A stretch of DNA of 64,000 nucleotides, from assembly GCA_903893945.1 (NCBI GenBank), contig CAITOF010000099.1:31170-95169 (forward strand), written 5' to 3'. The translations under genes were made by a program, and so were the position numbers. Shown in pieces: positions 27,492 to 37,573 of the stretch. The notes below the pieces were generated by a model. It had not been told where the DNA came from. It saw only the letters and a program-made list of their open reading frames with translations, and did not search any database. The stretch is from an uncultured Oxalobacteraceae bacterium. Its GTDB lineage: Bacteria > Pseudomonadota > Gammaproteobacteria > Burkholderiales > Burkholderiaceae_D. Positions within the stretch are counted from its first letter, which is position 1, and every line of letters starts with the position of its first letter.

Positions 27492-27794
27492 TTATTCGAT
27501 GACCTTGGGAACCAGATACAGCCCGTCCTGGGTGGCCGGTGCGCACTGCTGGTAGGCATCGCGGTGATCGGTTTCGGTCACGACATCGTCGCGCAGGCGC
27601 AGCGCCAGATGATCAGTGACCAGCGCAAACGGATGACTGAGCGGTTCGATCCCCGCGGTGTCGATCGCCTGCATTTTTTCAACAAGCGAGAAAATGCCAT
27701 TGAGCTGCTCCAGCGTTTTGCCGGCTTGCTCAGGCGATAATTCGAGATGCGCCAGATGGGCGATACGGGTAACGTCAGACTGGGTGAGGGACAT
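27492..27794 (-). CDS. gatC: Asp-tRNA(Asn)/Glu-tRNA(Gln) amidotransferase subunit C
   Basis: GatC is the small subunit that bridges GatA and GatB. The 100-residue protein reads [17 protein letters not shown] at the start and [12 protein letters not shown] near the end, then the conserved [11 protein letters not shown] terminus. ATG 27794 fits the family N-terminus; the open frame extends 9 codons upstream without likeness. It is first of gatCAB and divergent from mreB. Confidence 0.95.
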   Translation of the reverse strand: MSLTQSDVTRIAHLAHLELSPEQAGKTLEQLNGIFSLVEKMQAIDTAGIEPLSHPFALVTDHLALRLRDDVVTETDHRDAYQQCAPATQDGLYLVPKVIE

Positions 27795-27969
27795 AGTGTT
27801 TGCGCCGTAATTATTTCGCAAAATTCATCATGCTGTCGATGTGCAGCGTGGTAATGAAATTGGATTTAGTGGTTAAAAAGACAAATTAGTGATTTGATAC
27901 TGAAAATGCGGGTCGTCATGTATCCGGCAGCGGGATGTAACAAAGGACACAACTTAATGCATATAACGG

Positions 27970-28000
27970 TTCAAAATTTATGCAAATTATAAGGTAGAAT
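27970..28000 (+). promoter_or_regulatory. Possible mreB promoter within the gatC-mreB divergent region
   Basis: The 400-base gap between gatC and mreB (27795-28194) holds no gene. It is A+T-rich around 27880-28000. A -10-like TAGAAT (27995-28000) follows TTCAAA (27970-27975) at a rather long spacing of 19 bases, and the sequence between is nearly all A and T. The long leader before mreB (about 190 bases) has no structure I recognise. Confidence 0.3.
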
Positions 28001-28179
28001 GCGGGGTTATTGTCTGCGATGTGTTGAACTTGATTTTATTCAGCACGGAAGGTGATTAAAGTTACAATAAGTTGTCACTTGATTATCGGCATTGATCAGC
28101 AGTTGTCCGCTTGAAACAGCCGCCCTGAATGGCAGCAATAACCCGTTTTAACCCCTTTTCTTTTTAAAAGCGCACCTGA

Positions 28180-29238
<1,059 letters not shown>

Positions 29239-29260
29239 GGTCGACCCGCTGCAGTTCTTT

Positions 29261-29310
29261 AAAAAAACAGCAATAAAGTGCCGGCGCGGGCGTCGTATTG
29301 CTGTTTTTTT
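29261..29310 (+). terminator. Intrinsic terminator between mreB and mreC
   Basis: A perfect 15-bp inverted repeat (29261-29275 AAAAAAACAGCAATA with 29296-29310 TATTGCTGTTTTTTT) encloses a 20-base G+C-rich loop and ends in seven T residues, 23 bases after the mreB stop. The downstream arm supplies the T run, and the symmetry makes it potentially bidirectional. It should let mreB be expressed above the rest of the cluster. Confidence 0.88.
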
Positions 29311-29373
29311 ATACCCTGGCGGGTAAGGGATAGTTCAGTGCCCGTCATTATTTTGTAATGTAAATCAATCACG

Positions 29374-30405
29374 ATGGAATACAGCCCACCACCACTGTTC
29401 AAGCAAGGCGCGTCGGCGCGGGTCAAGGTGGCCTTCTTTTCTCTGGTCGCCATTATGCTGTTGGTGATTGATGCACGACTTCAAACGCTTTATTTCGTCA
29501 GGCAGGTCGTGAGTTCAGCGCTTTATCCCCTCCAGATGCTGGCGCTTGTGCCGCGTGATGTGGCACACGATATGGGTGATTATTTCACCCGGCTTGCCAC
29601 GCTGGAAAAAGAAAATGCCACGCTCAAACGCACCCAGCTGCTGCAATCGCTCAGCGTCCAGCAGGACGAGCAGCTGAAACTCGAAAATAACCAGTTGCGC
29701 CGGTTGCTGACCACCAGTGAAACCGTACCGGTCAAATCGCTGCTGGCCGATATACTTTATGACGCGCGCGACAGTTTTACCCGCCGTGTCATTTTAAACC
29801 GCGGTCTGAAACACGGTATTGCGCTCGGGCAGCCGGTCATTGACGACCAGGGCGTCGTCGGTCAGATAACCCGGGCGTTCCCCCTGACCTCGGAAGTCAC
29901 GCTGCTGACCGACAAAGATCAGGCCATACCGGTGCAGGTGCAGCGCAATGGATTGCGCAGTGTTGTGTATGGCAAGGGTCAGGTTGGCAATCTGGAGTTG
30001 CGTGTCCCAAGCAATGCCGATATCAAGGCCGGCGATATTCTGGTAACGTCAGGCATAGACGGCATTTACCCGCCCGGTTTGCTGGTGGCGCGCGCGAACG
30101 TGGTCGACAATAACGCGACCACCATGTTTGAACGCATCGCCTGTCTGCCGTTCGCCGGACTGGACCGTCACAGGGAAGTTCTGGTTCTGATGGTCGACAC
30201 CCATATTGAAGCGCGGCCGGATGACGACGAAGGCAAACCCAAAAAAATCATCCGACGGGTCACGCGTGACAGCGCTGAATCGACTGAAACGCTGAAGAAC
30301 CGGGATGACAGGGATGTGTCCGCGGACGGCGAGGCACCCAGAGAGGTGGCCAATGATCCGACGAAGGACACGACCAGAGCAAAAGCGAAAGGCTCCCGAC
30401 CATGA
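29374..30405 (+). CDS. mreC: Rod shape-determining protein MreC
   Basis: MreC is a bitopic inner-membrane protein whose periplasmic part activates the elongasome PBP2-RodA pair. The 343-residue protein has a membrane segment at about 20-37, a coiled coil at about 68-112 (L-A-T-L-E-K-E-N-A-T-L-K-R, then E-N-N-Q-L-R-R-L-L) and two beta domains including G-I-D-G-I-Y-P-P-G-L-L-V. The last 70 residues are a charged tail of Asp, Lys and Arg that I do not know from shorter family members. Its stop overlaps the mreD start by 4 bases. Confidence 0.95.
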   Translation: MEYSPPPLFKQGASARVKVAFFSLVAIMLLVIDARLQTLYFVRQVVSSALYPLQMLALVPRDVAHDMGDYFTRLATLEKENATLKRTQLLQSLSVQQDEQLKLENNQLRRLLTTSETVPVKSLLADILYDARDSFTRRVILNRGLKHGIALGQPVIDDQGVVGQITRAFPLTSEVTLLTDKDQAIPVQVQRNGLRSVVYGKGQVGNLELRVPSNADIKAGDILVTSGIDGIYPPGLLVARANVVDNNATTMFERIACLPFAGLDRHREVLVLMVDTHIEARPDDDEGKPKKIIRRVTRDSAESTETLKNRDDRDVSADGEAPREVANDPTKDTTRAKAKGSRP

Positions 30406-30914
30406 ACCAGCCCCATTACATCTTGCTGCCGGTCAATCCATTTTTTATTGTGGTCAGCCTGCTGGTGACCTTCCTGCTGAATTTTCTGCCCTGGGGATCG
30501 ACCGGTGGCATTCCCGATTTTGTTGCACTGACCCTGGTTTTCTGGAGCATACACCAGCCACGCAAAGTGGGCATAGGTGTTGCCTTTGCGATGGGCCTGC
30601 TGATGGATGTACATACCGCAACGCTGCTAGGCGAAAATGCGCTGGCTTACACACTGCTGACCTATTTCGCAATCACCATACATCGCCGGGTACTGTGGTT
30701 CACCCCGATGACCCAGGCACTCCACGTATTTCCCCTGTTTCTGTTTTCCCAGATCATTCGCGCGGTGATCCAGTTCACCGTCAACCGAAAATTTCCAGGC
30801 TGGCTGTTTTTTGCCGAAAGTATTTTTACAGCGGCGTTATGGCCGCTCGCGTCGTGGATATTGCTGGCGCCGCAGCGGCGTGCTGTGGACCGCGACGACA
30901 CGCGCCCGATCTGA
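30402..30914 (+). CDS. mreD: Rod shape-determining protein MreD
   Basis: MreD is a small polytopic membrane protein of the elongasome. The 170-residue protein is hydrophobic with about five membrane segments, starting N-P-F-F-I-V-V-S-L-L-V-T-F-L-L-N, and has the family G-M-L-M-D-like G-L-L-M-D-V-H-T-A-T-L-L-G-E-N-A-L. It overlaps mreC and is 25 bases from mrdA. Confidence 0.93.
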   Translation: MNQPHYILLPVNPFFIVVSLLVTFLLNFLPWGSTGGIPDFVALTLVFWSIHQPRKVGIGVAFAMGLLMDVHTATLLGENALAYTLLTYFAITIHRRVLWFTPMTQALHVFPLFLFSQIIRAVIQFTVNRKFPGWLFFAESIFTAALWPLASWILLAPQRRAVDRDDTRPI

Positions 30915-30939
30915 TGACTATTTGCCCGGCCATTAAAGC

Positions 30940-32949
30940 ATGACAGAATTTAAAAACACGGAACGCGAACTGTATTTTTTCCGATTACGGTTATTCGCCA
31001 TTGCCGGACTTATATTCCTGTGCTTTGCGCTGCTGTTTGGCCGCTTTGTCTGGTTGCAGATCATCAAACACGAAATTTACGCCACGCAGGCCGAAGATAA
31101 CCGTATCTCCATCGTTCCGGTGGTGCCCAACCGGGGATTGATACTGGACCGGAATGGCGTGGTCCTGGCGCGCAACTTTTCGGCGTATACACTGGAAATC
31201 ACCCCTTCCAAAATCAATCAGGATCTGGACGTCGTGATTGATGAGCTGGCCAAGCTGGTGGATATCCAGGCCAAACATCGCAAACGCTTCAAAAAACTCA
31301 TGGAAGATTCCAAGAGCTTTGAGAGTCTGCCGATCCGGACACGCCTGACCGATGAAGAAGTGGCACGATTTACCGTGCAGCGGTTCCGTTTTCCAGGCGT
31401 GGAGATTCAGGCCCGACTGTTCCGGCAATACCCTCTGGGTGAAATTGCATCGCATGTGATTGGATACATCGGCCGGATCAGTACCTCAGACGCCAAAATT
31501 CTGGATGAATCCGAGCAGGATTTTGACAACTACAACGGTACCGATTATATCGGCAAGGAAGGACTCGAGAAAAGCTATGAACGTGTCCTGCATGGTACGA
31601 CAGGCAGCGAGGAAGTGGAAGTGTCGGCGGGCGGGCGGGCGGTGCGTACCCTGTCGCATTCACCCGCGACTTCAGGCAGCAACCTGATTCTGTCGATCGA
31701 CATTGAATTGCAGAAAATAGTGGAAGAAGCGTTCGGCGACAAGCGCGGCGCGTTTGTCGCCATCGATCCTGAAACAGGTGATGTGCTGGCGTTCGTCTCG
31801 AAACCCACTTACGATCCCAACCTGTTTGTGGAAGGTATTGACCAGGGCAACTGGGAAAGCCTGAATAATTCAATCGACAAGCCCCTGATTAATCGCGCAC
31901 TCACCAGTACCTATCCGCCGGGCTCCACGTATAAGCCGTTCATGGCGCTGGCTGCGCTCGAGCTGGGAAAGCGTACCACCAGCTATACGCTGGCCGATCC
32001 CGGCTCGTTTACGCTGGGGGGCCACAAGTTCAAGGATGACAAGGAAGGTGGGCACGGCATGGTCGACATGTACCGCTCTATCGTTGCGTCCTGCGACACC
32101 TATTATTTTATGCTGGCCAATGATCTGGGTGTGGATGCGATCCATGATTTTATGAAACCCTTTGGTTTCGGCTCTGTGACCGGCATAGATCTTGAACATG
32201 AACGTCAGGGCATACTGCCGTCCACCGAATGGAAGCGAAGCTATTACAAGAAAGCAGCGCAGCAGAAATGGTATGCAGGTGAAACCATCTCGCTGGGCAT
32301 TGGACAGGGCTACAACAGCTTTACGCCACTGCAGATTGCCCACGCGGTGGCGACGCTGGCCAATAATGGCATCGTGATGAAACCGCATCTGGTGAAAATG
32401 ATTGAGGACCCCCAGACACATAAACATACCCTGACGGTGCCTTCAGAAAGTTACCGGATACCGTTAAAGCAGGAAAACATCGATTTCATCAAACATGCCA
32501 TGGCCGGTGTGCCCCGGGAAGGCACGTCGGCACCGGTGTTTATAAATGCCGGGTATGAATCGGCCGGTAAAACCGGAACGGCGCAGGTGATCGGCATTAA
32601 AAAAGGCGAAAAGTATAATGCCAACACCGTTGCCCTCCGGTTTCGCGATCACGCTTTATACACAGCCTTTGCGCCGGTCGATAAACCCCGGATTGCCATT
32701 GGCATGATCGTTGAAAATGGCGGATTTGGTGCCGTCGGCGCGGCACCGATTGCCAAACTGGCGCTCGATTATTTTTTATTGGGCAAACGGCCTGATGATA
32801 AATCAAAGGAATTACTGAAGAGTATGGAAACCACCCCGCTCGACCGGGTTGATTCGATTTTGATGCAATCAGAAGCGGAAGTGAAAGCTGAAGCAGAATC
32901 TGAAGGCGGCCCCGCCAATGGCGATGTGACTCCCGCAACGAAAGAGTAA
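30940..32949 (+). CDS. mrdA: Penicillin-binding protein 2 (peptidoglycan D,D-transpeptidase MrdA)
   Basis: PBP2 is the elongation-specific transpeptidase working with RodA. In 669 residues it has a membrane anchor at about 17-40, the dimer/pedestal domain (Y-A-T-Q-A-E-D-N-R-I near 50) and the transpeptidase domain with active-site P-P-G-S-T-Y-K-P-F (S-x-x-K), S-C-D-T (S-x-N-like) and K-T-G-T-A-Q. The C-terminal 40 residues are Glu- and Ala-rich and poorly structured. It ends 6 bases before rodA. Confidence 0.96.
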   Translation: MTEFKNTERELYFFRLRLFAIAGLIFLCFALLFGRFVWLQIIKHEIYATQAEDNRISIVPVVPNRGLILDRNGVVLARNFSAYTLEITPSKINQDLDVVIDELAKLVDIQAKHRKRFKKLMEDSKSFESLPIRTRLTDEEVARFTVQRFRFPGVEIQARLFRQYPLGEIASHVIGYIGRISTSDAKILDESEQDFDNYNGTDYIGKEGLEKSYERVLHGTTGSEEVEVSAGGRAVRTLSHSPATSGSNLILSIDIELQKIVEEAFGDKRGAFVAIDPETGDVLAFVSKPTYDPNLFVEGIDQGNWESLNNSIDKPLINRALTSTYPPGSTYKPFMALAALELGKRTTSYTLADPGSFTLGGHKFKDDKEGGHGMVDMYRSIVASCDTYYFMLANDLGVDAIHDFMKPFGFGSVTGIDLEHERQGILPSTEWKRSYYKKAAQQKWYAGETISLGIGQGYNSFTPLQIAHAVATLANNGIVMKPHLVKMIEDPQTHKHTLTVPSESYRIPLKQENIDFIKHAMAGVPREGTSAPVFINAGYESAGKTGTAQVIGIKKGEKYNANTVALRFRDHALYTAFAPVDKPRIAIGMIVENGGFGAVGAAPIAKLALDYFLLGKRPDDKSKELLKSMETTPLDRVDSILMQSEAEVKAEAESEGGPANGDVTPATKE

Positions 32950-32955
32950 TTTATT

Positions 32956-34062
32956 ATGCGCAGACATTACTCCCCCTGGCACGTGCTAAAACCCCACATC
33001 ATGGTGTTCGACGGTCCGCTGGCCATACTCATTTTTTTAATCATGTCAGTCGGTATTGTCACCCTGTATTCGGCGGGTATCGACTTTCCGGGGAGGGTCG
33101 AGGACCAGCTGCGCAATATACTGGTGGCGTTTGTGGTCATGTGGATTGCAGCCAACGTACCACCGCAAACCCTGATGCGGTTTGCCGTTCCGCTGTATAC
33201 GGTCGGCGTCAGTCTGCTGATTGCGGTGGCCATTTTTGGCATTGTAAAAAAAGGGGCGCGCCGCTGGATTAACGTCGGTGTGGTCGTGCAACCGTCCGAA
33301 ATCATGAAGATAGCCATGCCACTGATGCTGGCGTGGTATTTCCAGAAACGCGAAGGTACCATAGGCTGGCGTGAATTCATCGTCGCTGCACTACTCCTGA
33401 TACTTCCGATCGGATTTATTATCAAGCAGCCCGATTTGGGCACAGCCATGCTGGTGCTGGTCGCGGGATTGTCGGTCATCTTTCTTGCCGGCCTGTCGTG
33501 GCGTGTCATTATCGGCACGGTTATTGCCGGTCTGGCCAGTATGCCCGTCGTCTGGAATCACATGCATGACTACCAGCGCGAGCGTATTCTCACCCTGATT
33601 GATCCGACCACGGATCCGCTCGGTAAAGGCTTCCATATCATACAGTCGACCATAGCCGTGGGGTCCGGGGGCATTACCGGCAAGGGATGGTTAAAAGGTA
33701 CCCAGGCGCATCTGGAGTTCATCCCTGAGCGCACCACCGATTTCATTTTTGCCGTGTTCTCGGAAGAATTCGGACTGATAGGCTGCTGCATTTTACTGAC
33801 ACTTTACTTATTGTTCTTTGTGCGCGGTTTGATGATTGCTGCGAATGCCCCGACCTTTTTCACGCGCCTGCTGGCTGGCGCCATTACCACCATCTTTTTT
33901 ACCTATGCGTTCGTCAACATGGGAATGGTCAGTGGCATCCTGCCGGTGGTCGGCGTGCCGCTACCGATGATGAGTTACGGTGGAACTGCGCTGGTGACAC
34001 TCGGTTTTGGTGCGGGCATCCTGATGAGCATACAGCGGCATCGCAAACTGGTACAGAGTTAG
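32956..34062 (+). CDS. rodA: Peptidoglycan glycosyltransferase RodA
   Basis: RodA is the SEDS-family glycosyltransferase that polymerises lipid II in the elongasome. The 368-residue protein has about ten membrane segments, the loop P-S-E-I-M-K-I-A-M-P near 115, Q-P-D-L-G-T-A near 157 and a C-terminal G-V-P-L-P-M-M-S-Y-G-G-T, all standard for RodA/FtsW. It directly follows mrdA, as in most proteobacteria. Confidence 0.96.
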   Translation: MRRHYSPWHVLKPHIMVFDGPLAILIFLIMSVGIVTLYSAGIDFPGRVEDQLRNILVAFVVMWIAANVPPQTLMRFAVPLYTVGVSLLIAVAIFGIVKKGARRWINVGVVVQPSEIMKIAMPLMLAWYFQKREGTIGWREFIVAALLLILPIGFIIKQPDLGTAMLVLVAGLSVIFLAGLSWRVIIGTVIAGLASMPVVWNHMHDYQRERILTLIDPTTDPLGKGFHIIQSTIAVGSGGITGKGWLKGTQAHLEFIPERTTDFIFAVFSEEFGLIGCCILLTLYLLFFVRGLMIAANAPTFFTRLLAGAITTIFFTYAFVNMGMVSGILPVVGVPLPMMSYGGTALVTLGFGAGILMSIQRHRKLVQS

Positions 34063-34099
34063 CATGGCACCCCGAAAAACAAGGTGACAGGAGAATATC

Positions 34100-35389
34100 G
34101 TGACGTGTGAATGGTGCCGACCGATCAGGACATGCCTGATTTACCTGCTGCCGCTGCTGGTGCCGCTATGGCTGACCGCCTGTGGAACCGCATCGCAAAA
34201 ACCGTCAGGCCCGGTATCGAAGCCGGCGACATCGACCGCGGCGCCGGCAACCGGGTCCGCGTCCGCGACTGCGGCAGGCCAGCCTGCGCCCAACCTGCCC
34301 AAAGCAGGATCGGGCCGCGGTGCTTACTATAAAGATGATGGTCCCGGAGAAAATCCGCCTGCCGGACTCGAACTGACCCTGGATGCCGAACCGAAAGTCG
34401 AACCTTATTCAAGCTCAGGCAACAAACCTTACGTTGTTTTTGGAAAAACCTATACACCGATGCTGGATGACCGGCCATTTTCGCAGCGCGGCACCGGCAG
34501 CTGGTACGGCAAGAAATTTCATGGTCAAAAAACCTCGTCCGGTGAACTGTATGACATGTACAAGATGACCGCGGCACACCCCACCTTGCCGATACCGTCG
34601 TATGCACGCATCACCAATATCAGTAACGGCAAACAGGTCATTGTAAAAATTAACGATCGTGGCCCGTTCCATACCAACCGGATTGTCGATCTGTCGTATA
34701 CGGCGGCACTGAAACTGGATTATCTCGGTAAGGGCAGCAGCGAATTATTACTGGAACGCCTGCTACCTGCAGACATCGAAAAGATGGCGGAAAACAAGAA
34801 GAACAACAAACCCGATGGGGTGGCCAGTTTCCCTGTCCCGGTGCCGCCACCGGTTTCCGTCGCGACCCCCGTGGCCATAGTCCAGGCCGCGCCCGTGGTG
34901 TCCCCGGTTCTGGGTGCTGCAAAAGCGGTGGATTCGGTCGGGTTTGAAGCGCTGATAGCAACAAAGACAGAAGCGGCCAACGAGACACACGCTGTCGCAT
35001 CGGAACCCGTGACGGCACCAATGCCTGCGCCAGTCCCTGCGCCAGTCCCCGCGCCCATCGCAGCCCCCGTCCCGGATCCGGCCGCGGCGTCAGCCCTACC
35101 TGCCGTGGCACCCGTTGCAGCGGCGAACCTACCGCCCGTCATTAATGCGCCCAACCCCACCAGCGGCTTCTATCTGCAGTTCGGTGCGTTTGGATTGCGG
35201 TCCAATGCCGAAGCCACTTTTACCCGACTGCAGTCGCAGCTGGCGCAATTGCCCGCATTTGAAATTGTGCAGCAGGGCACCCTGTACCGGTTATTCAGCG
35301 GCCCCTTTGCGAGCCGGGATGAGGCCGCGGATGCGGTTCAGCTGGCAATGAGTGTGGGTGTCCCCAGGCCGTTGATCGTGCAGAGGTGA
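34100..35389 (+). CDS. rlpA: RlpA-like septal/lytic lipoprotein with SPOR domain
   Basis: RlpA proteins are outer-membrane lipoproteins with a double-psi beta-barrel that in some species cleave glycan strands lacking stem peptides. From a GTG start (34100, with AGGAG 7 bases upstream) the 429-residue product has a signal peptide with lipobox L-T-A-C (Cys28), the barrel at about 130-225 (G-T-G-S-W-Y-G-K-K-F-H-G, then I-T-N-I-S-N-G-K and V-K-I-N-D-R-G-P-F), a Pro/Ala/Val-rich linker near 310-340 with repeated A-P-V-P units, and a C-terminal SPOR domain (about 353-429) that binds denuded glycan. It is last of the rod cluster proper. Confidence 0.93.
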   Translation: MTCEWCRPIRTCLIYLLPLLVPLWLTACGTASQKPSGPVSKPATSTAAPATGSASATAAGQPAPNLPKAGSGRGAYYKDDGPGENPPAGLELTLDAEPKVEPYSSSGNKPYVVFGKTYTPMLDDRPFSQRGTGSWYGKKFHGQKTSSGELYDMYKMTAAHPTLPIPSYARITNISNGKQVIVKINDRGPFHTNRIVDLSYTAALKLDYLGKGSSELLLERLLPADIEKMAENKKNNKPDGVASFPVPVPPPVSVATPVAIVQAAPVVSPVLGAAKAVDSVGFEALIATKTEAANETHAVASEPVTAPMPAPVPAPVPAPIAAPVPDPAAASALPAVAPVAAANLPPVINAPNPTSGFYLQFGAFGLRSNAEATFTRLQSQLAQLPAFEIVQQGTLYRLFSGPFASRDEAADAVQLAMSVGVPRPLIVQR

Positions 35390-35394
35390 CCGGC

Positions 35395-35889
35395 ATGGTA
35401 AACATGATCTGTCGCGACATGCTGGAATCCGATTTTGATACCGTCGTTCAGCTGAACGACGTGGAGGTGCGGCAGACCAGTGAAATGAACCGGGCGCGCC
35501 TGCAACAGCTCGTCGACTTATCGTCCTATCACAAGGCCGCTGTGGTGGATGGCAGGCTGGTCGCGTTCCTGCTCGCGATGTCTGATGATGCGCACTATAT
35601 CAACGATAATTTCAACTGGTTTGCGACCCGCATGACAAATTTCCTGTATGTGGATCGCATTGTGGTCAGTACTGATTTTGCCGGGCGAAAAATAGGCAAT
35701 GCGCTCTATGCCGATCTGTTTCAGACGGCGCTGAACAACGGCGTTGAACATATAGTCTGTGAGTACAATGTGGAACCGCCCAATCCGGTTTCAAAAGCAT
35801 TTCATGACAAATGGGGGTTTAGGGAAGTGGGTACGCAATGGCTGCTTGGAGGCACAAAGCGCGTCTCGCTTCAGGTGGCCAGACTCTGA
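35395..35889 (+). CDS. GNAT-family N-acetyltransferase
   Basis: This small acetyltransferase has a GNAT fold in about 164 residues: L-E-S-D-F-D-T-V-V-Q-L-N at the start, the strand L-Y-V-D-R-I-V-V, then a motif A region (A-G-R-K-I-G-N-A-L-Y-A-D-L) that binds acetyl-CoA, and a C-terminal F-H-D-K-W-G-F-R-E-V-G. ATG 35395 is preceded by AGAGGT at a 7-base spacing; GTG 35386, overlapping the rlpA stop, is an alternative. The acceptor is unknown. Its last 19 bases overlap the antiporter gene on the opposite strand. Confidence 0.88.
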   Translation: MVNMICRDMLESDFDTVVQLNDVEVRQTSEMNRARLQQLVDLSSYHKAAVVDGRLVAFLLAMSDDAHYINDNFNWFATRMTNFLYVDRIVVSTDFAGRKIGNALYADLFQTALNNGVEHIVCEYNVEPPNPVSKAFHDKWGFREVGTQWLLGGTKRVSLQVARL

Positions 35890-37535
35890 AGGGACAGGTT
35901 CACGAGAGTTTTGGCGATGTCGCGTTTGCTGTGAATGACATGGGTTGCACCATGGTGTGCCAGATGTTGTGCTTCCATTTCCGAATTGGCGCGGACAATG
36001 GTCGTAATCGCCGGATTCAGGCGCCGGGCATGAGCGATGAGCTGAGCCGCAACTATCGCATCGGGAATGGCAAGGATAATGCAGCGCGCCCCTTTGATGT
36101 TTGCCTGTTCCAGCACGCCGTGCGCTGACGCATGACCATACACAACCGGTATGCCGGTTTGCGGTATGGCATGCAGAATGTCGGGGTGGTCTTCGACCAG
36201 CAGGAACGGCTGATGCCGGGCCTTCAGTTCTTCGGCGACCCACTTCCCCAGTTCACCGTAGCCTATCAATATCGTATGGCCCTGTTGCTGCGCGCACTTT
36301 ACCGCGTTGTCTGTGTCCGGTTCTTTCGCCACGCCTTCGCGCTTATCCAGCCAGGGCTTCAGATAGTCCAGACATTTGAACAGAAACGGGTTAAGGATGA
36401 TTGAAAAAATGGCACCTGCCAGAATCAGGTCGCGCCCGATCACAGGGAGTATGCCGAGCGCCAGTCCCAACGTGGCGAGAATAAATGAAAATTCGCCGAT
36501 TTGAGCCAGGCTCGCGGAAATCGTAAGCGCCGTGCTCATGGGCCGGCCGAACGCAATCACCAGTAACAGCGACACCACCGATTTTCCGACCACGATAATC
36601 AGCAGCGTGGCAGCAACCTGTAACGGCTCCCGTACCAGAACTGACGGATCAAACAGCATGCCCACCGACACAAAGAACAATACAGAAAACACGTCGCGCA
36701 GCGGCAGGGATTCTTCGGCCGCGCGGTGACTTAATTCGGACTCGGCCAATACCATACCGGCAAAAAACGCCCCGAGCGCGAACGAAACACCAAACAGAAA
36801 CGTCGAGCCCAAGGCAAAGCCCAATGCAATGGCCAGCACACTCAAGCCGAATAGTTCGCGCGAGCCGGTTGCCGCTATCCGTTCCAGTATCCAGGGAATG
36901 GCACGCTTGCCAAAAATAAGCATGAAGGCGACAAAGCCGACCACCTTGCACAGGGTAATCACAATCAGTTTTACAATCTGCGCTGTACTGAGGACCTCAC
37001 CGGCACCGCCCATGACGCTGGACAGGGCGGGTATCAACACCAGAGCCAGCACCATGATAATATCTTCAACAATCAGCCAGCCGATGGCGATCTGACCGCG
37101 GTGGGTATCGATCAAATGCCGTTCCTGCAAGGCCGTGAGCAAGACTACCGTACTCGCGCAGGACAGTGCCAACCCAAAGATAATCCCCTGGCCAACCGGC
37201 CACCCCATCAGCCAGGTCAGTCCCAGCCCCAGCAGGGTGGCGACGATGATCTGGAGCACGGCGCCCGGAATGGCAATCGATTTCACGGCGATCAGATCTT
37301 TTAATGAAAAATGCAGGCCAACACCGAACATCAGCAATATGACGCCGATCTCGGCCAGCTCCTGCGCCAGATGGCCGTCTGCCACATACCCCGGGGTATA
37401 CGGGCCCAGTACGATGCCGGCAATCAGGTAGCCGATCAGGGGCGGCATGTTCAACCGGTTCGCCAAAGCCCCAAAAATGAATGCCATGACGATACAGCCG
37501 ACGATGGTAGCAATTAAGGGCGTTTGTTCAAGCAT
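35871..37535 (-). CDS. ybaL: Monovalent cation:proton antiporter, CPA2 family (YbaL/KefB-like)
   Basis: This is an inner-membrane antiporter, 554 residues, almost exactly the length of E. coli YbaL. The N-terminal two thirds are some twelve membrane segments (L-I-G-Y-L-I-A-G-I-V-L-G-P near 34, G-V-G-L-H-F-S near 75, A-L-G-A-F-F-A-G-M-V-L-A-E-S near 270). The C-terminal part (about 415-550) is a TrkA-N nucleotide-binding domain (I-L-I-G-Y-G-E-L-G-K). Ion specificity is not known. It lies tail to tail with the GNAT gene, sharing 19 bases. Confidence 0.92.
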   Translation of the reverse strand: MLEQTPLIATIVGCIVMAFIFGALANRLNMPPLIGYLIAGIVLGPYTPGYVADGHLAQELAEIGVILLMFGVGLHFSLKDLIAVKSIAIPGAVLQIIVATLLGLGLTWLMGWPVGQGIIFGLALSCASTVVLLTALQERHLIDTHRGQIAIGWLIVEDIIMVLALVLIPALSSVMGGAGEVLSTAQIVKLIVITLCKVVGFVAFMLIFGKRAIPWILERIAATGSRELFGLSVLAIALGFALGSTFLFGVSFALGAFFAGMVLAESELSHRAAEESLPLRDVFSVLFFVSVGMLFDPSVLVREPLQVAATLLIIVVGKSVVSLLLVIAFGRPMSTALTISASLAQIGEFSFILATLGLALGILPVIGRDLILAGAIFSIILNPFLFKCLDYLKPWLDKREGVAKEPDTDNAVKCAQQQGHTILIGYGELGKWVAEELKARHQPFLLVEDHPDILHAIPQTGIPVVYGHASAHGVLEQANIKGARCIILAIPDAIVAAQLIAHARRLNPAITTIVRANSEMEAQHLAHHGATHVIHSKRDIAKTLVNLSLQSLAT

Positions 37536-37573
37536 GATTGACCTGTTGATTGATTATTTCCAAAGAAGCCGCG

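Noticed and set aside
34720..35160. A Gly/Thr/Ala-rich minus-strand open frame opposite the rlpA linker
   Set aside because: It is the reverse of the Pro/Ala-rich codons; low complexity and no translation signals.
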